Notes under the pieces: model-generated
Database searches by the model: none
The model's input: only the letters and a program-made list of their open reading frames with translations
Told to the model about the DNA's origin: nothing
Position numbers and translations under genes: made by a program
Shown: in pieces, positions 63,145 through 64,000 of the stretch
Layout: the number at the start of each line of letters is the position of its first letter
Numbering within the stretch: position 1 is the stretch's first letter
NCBI RefSeq assembly: GCF_006770285.1
Contig: NZ_CP017195.1
Span: 1,302,001-1,366,000 of the forward strand
Reading direction: 5' to 3'
Origin: Lactococcus paracarnosus
GTDB taxonomy: Bacteria; Bacillota; Bacilli; Lactobacillales; Streptococcaceae
DNA length: 64,000 bases

Positions 63145-63888
63145 CTAAATATGTGCAATCGCGCGTAGTCTCTTATAGTCTGCAACCCAGTTAGTCCCAT
63201 CCCAAAGCTCAGCTCGTACAGCGTTTTCTAGTTCAGCTAATAGGCTATCTTTATCGGCTTGATTAAAGTCTACCAAGTCAGTGGCAAAGAACTGACTCGC
63301 CCAATTTGCTAGCCCTTTTTCACCATCTTTAAGCACCGTAGGTCGATCATAGATATAAAGGTCATCGATTATAAACCCGTTTTTTTCGAGTAGTGTGCCA
63401 AATGCGTCGACAGTTGGAAAATTAAATCTTGATTTGTAGGTGTAGCCTTTCGCTGCTAGCAAGGTTTTAAAGGCTTGCTCTATCGTTCCGATGTTGCCAT
63501 AACCACCAAACTCACAAATCAGTTTTCCCGACGCTTTGAGTGATTGCTTAATATTCTTTAACAACTTGTCATGATCAGGAATCCAATGAAATACAGCATT
63601 TGAAAAGACAATATCCCATTCCTGCTCAAAGCTCATGTTCAGCGCATCCACTACCTCAAAAGAGACATGTGGATAGGTTGCTTTCGCTTTCTGAATCATG
63701 TCTGGAGACCCATCTACCCCCAGAACATCACGATATTTATCTGAAATCTCAGAGGTTAAGGTCCCAGTCCCACACCCTAAATCCAATATTTTTTGGTCAC
63801 TAGCATCTGGTATATAACTAAGTAATCCCTTACCATATTCAGATACAAAATCATGTTTACCATCGTATAAAGTCGAATCCCATTTCAT
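63145..63888 (-). CDS. Class I SAM-dependent methyltransferase
   Basis: 247 residues. SAM-binding motif I is ILDLGCGTGTLTSEIS, motif II VLGVDGSPDMIQKA, and WDIVFSNAVFHWIPDHDKLL is typical of the trans-aconitate/biotin-type small-molecule methyltransferases. Cytoplasmic; substrate unknown. The 112 bases after it to the window end show only a TATTATAG-like -10 region. Confidence 0.9.
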   Translation of the reverse strand: MKWDSTLYDGKHDFVSEYGKGLLSYIPDASDQKILDLGCGTGTLTSEISDKYRDVLGVDGSPDMIQKAKATYPHVSFEVVDALNMSFEQEWDIVFSNAVFHWIPDHDKLLKNIKQSLKASGKLICEFGGYGNIGTIEQAFKTLLAAKGYTYKSRFNFPTVDAFGTLLEKNGFIIDDLYIYDRPTVLKDGEKGLANWASQFFATDLVDFNQADKDSLLAELENAVRAELWDGTNWVADYKRLRAIAHI

Positions 63889-64000
63889 AAGCTACCTCAT
63901 TTCTTAATCGTATTATAGCACAAAGGCTTTAAACGTTGGGATATGAATCCATATGAGCCAAGTTCATCCAATGAAACTGCTAGTAAGCAGCTGTCCTTTC

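Overview
The window looks like a chromosomal segment of a low-GC Gram-positive coccus of the Streptococcaceae, most likely Lactococcus or a close relative. This is inferred from the pyrR-pyrP-pyrB order with PyrR attenuators, the separate glyQ/glyS subunits behind a T-box, an asd gene with a long structured leader, a degenerate RNase J2, and the style of the prophage and IS3-type elements. No 16S gene is present, so the genus is an inference.

Region by region: 1-3 kb carries pyrimidine salvage and synthesis genes (pyrR, pyrP, partial pyrB) with two PyrR-type attenuators. 3-9 kb holds RNase J2, dapA behind a lysine riboswitch, a PadR/HAAS membrane-protein pair, and asd with a structured leader. 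9.2-17.1 kb is a type VII secretion effector island on the minus strand: one WXG100 protein, two LXG proteins with nearly the same N-terminus and different C-termini, small LXG partner proteins, three DUF4176-type proteins and membrane proteins that look like immunity factors. Its promoter is followed by a perfect cre palindrome. No core secretion machinery is in the window. 17.5-25 kb has an amino-acid permease, an S66 peptidase, a PadR regulator divergent from a DHA2 drug exporter, and transketolase. 25-28.2 kb encodes a 1062-residue Sec-exported repeat protein whose C-terminus resembles the bacterial RNase A-like toxin domain, with no visible immunity gene.

28.4-43.5 kb is mostly housekeeping: glyS/glyQ, an M20 amidohydrolase, holA, ftsK, a HAD phosphatase, pta, udk, a two-gene ECF-like transporter with an odd fused ATPase, an oxidoreductase and a DEAD-box helicase, ending at tRNA-Arg(CCT). 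43.5-47.2 kb, just past the tRNA, is a graveyard of a transposase fragment, an integrase fragment and a duplicated pseudogene around small accessory genes. 47.2-52.9 kb has a cation antiporter behind a terminator-bearing leader, small membrane proteins, hydrolases and msrA.

53.06-62.75 kb is a decayed prophage of about 9.6 kb, flanked by a 105-bp direct repeat, which splits an NTF2/SnoaL-like gene. It keeps the integrase, a lipoprotein, a KAP-type P-loop NTPase gene broken by two opposed copies of one IS3-family element, a 5'-truncated large protein, a truncated tail protein with an S74-type chaperone end, and a holin-like protein. A SAM methyltransferase closes the window.

Promoters, terminators and RNA leaders were located by eye, so their edges are good to a few bases at best. 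All family assignments come from recognising sequence motifs, not from searches.
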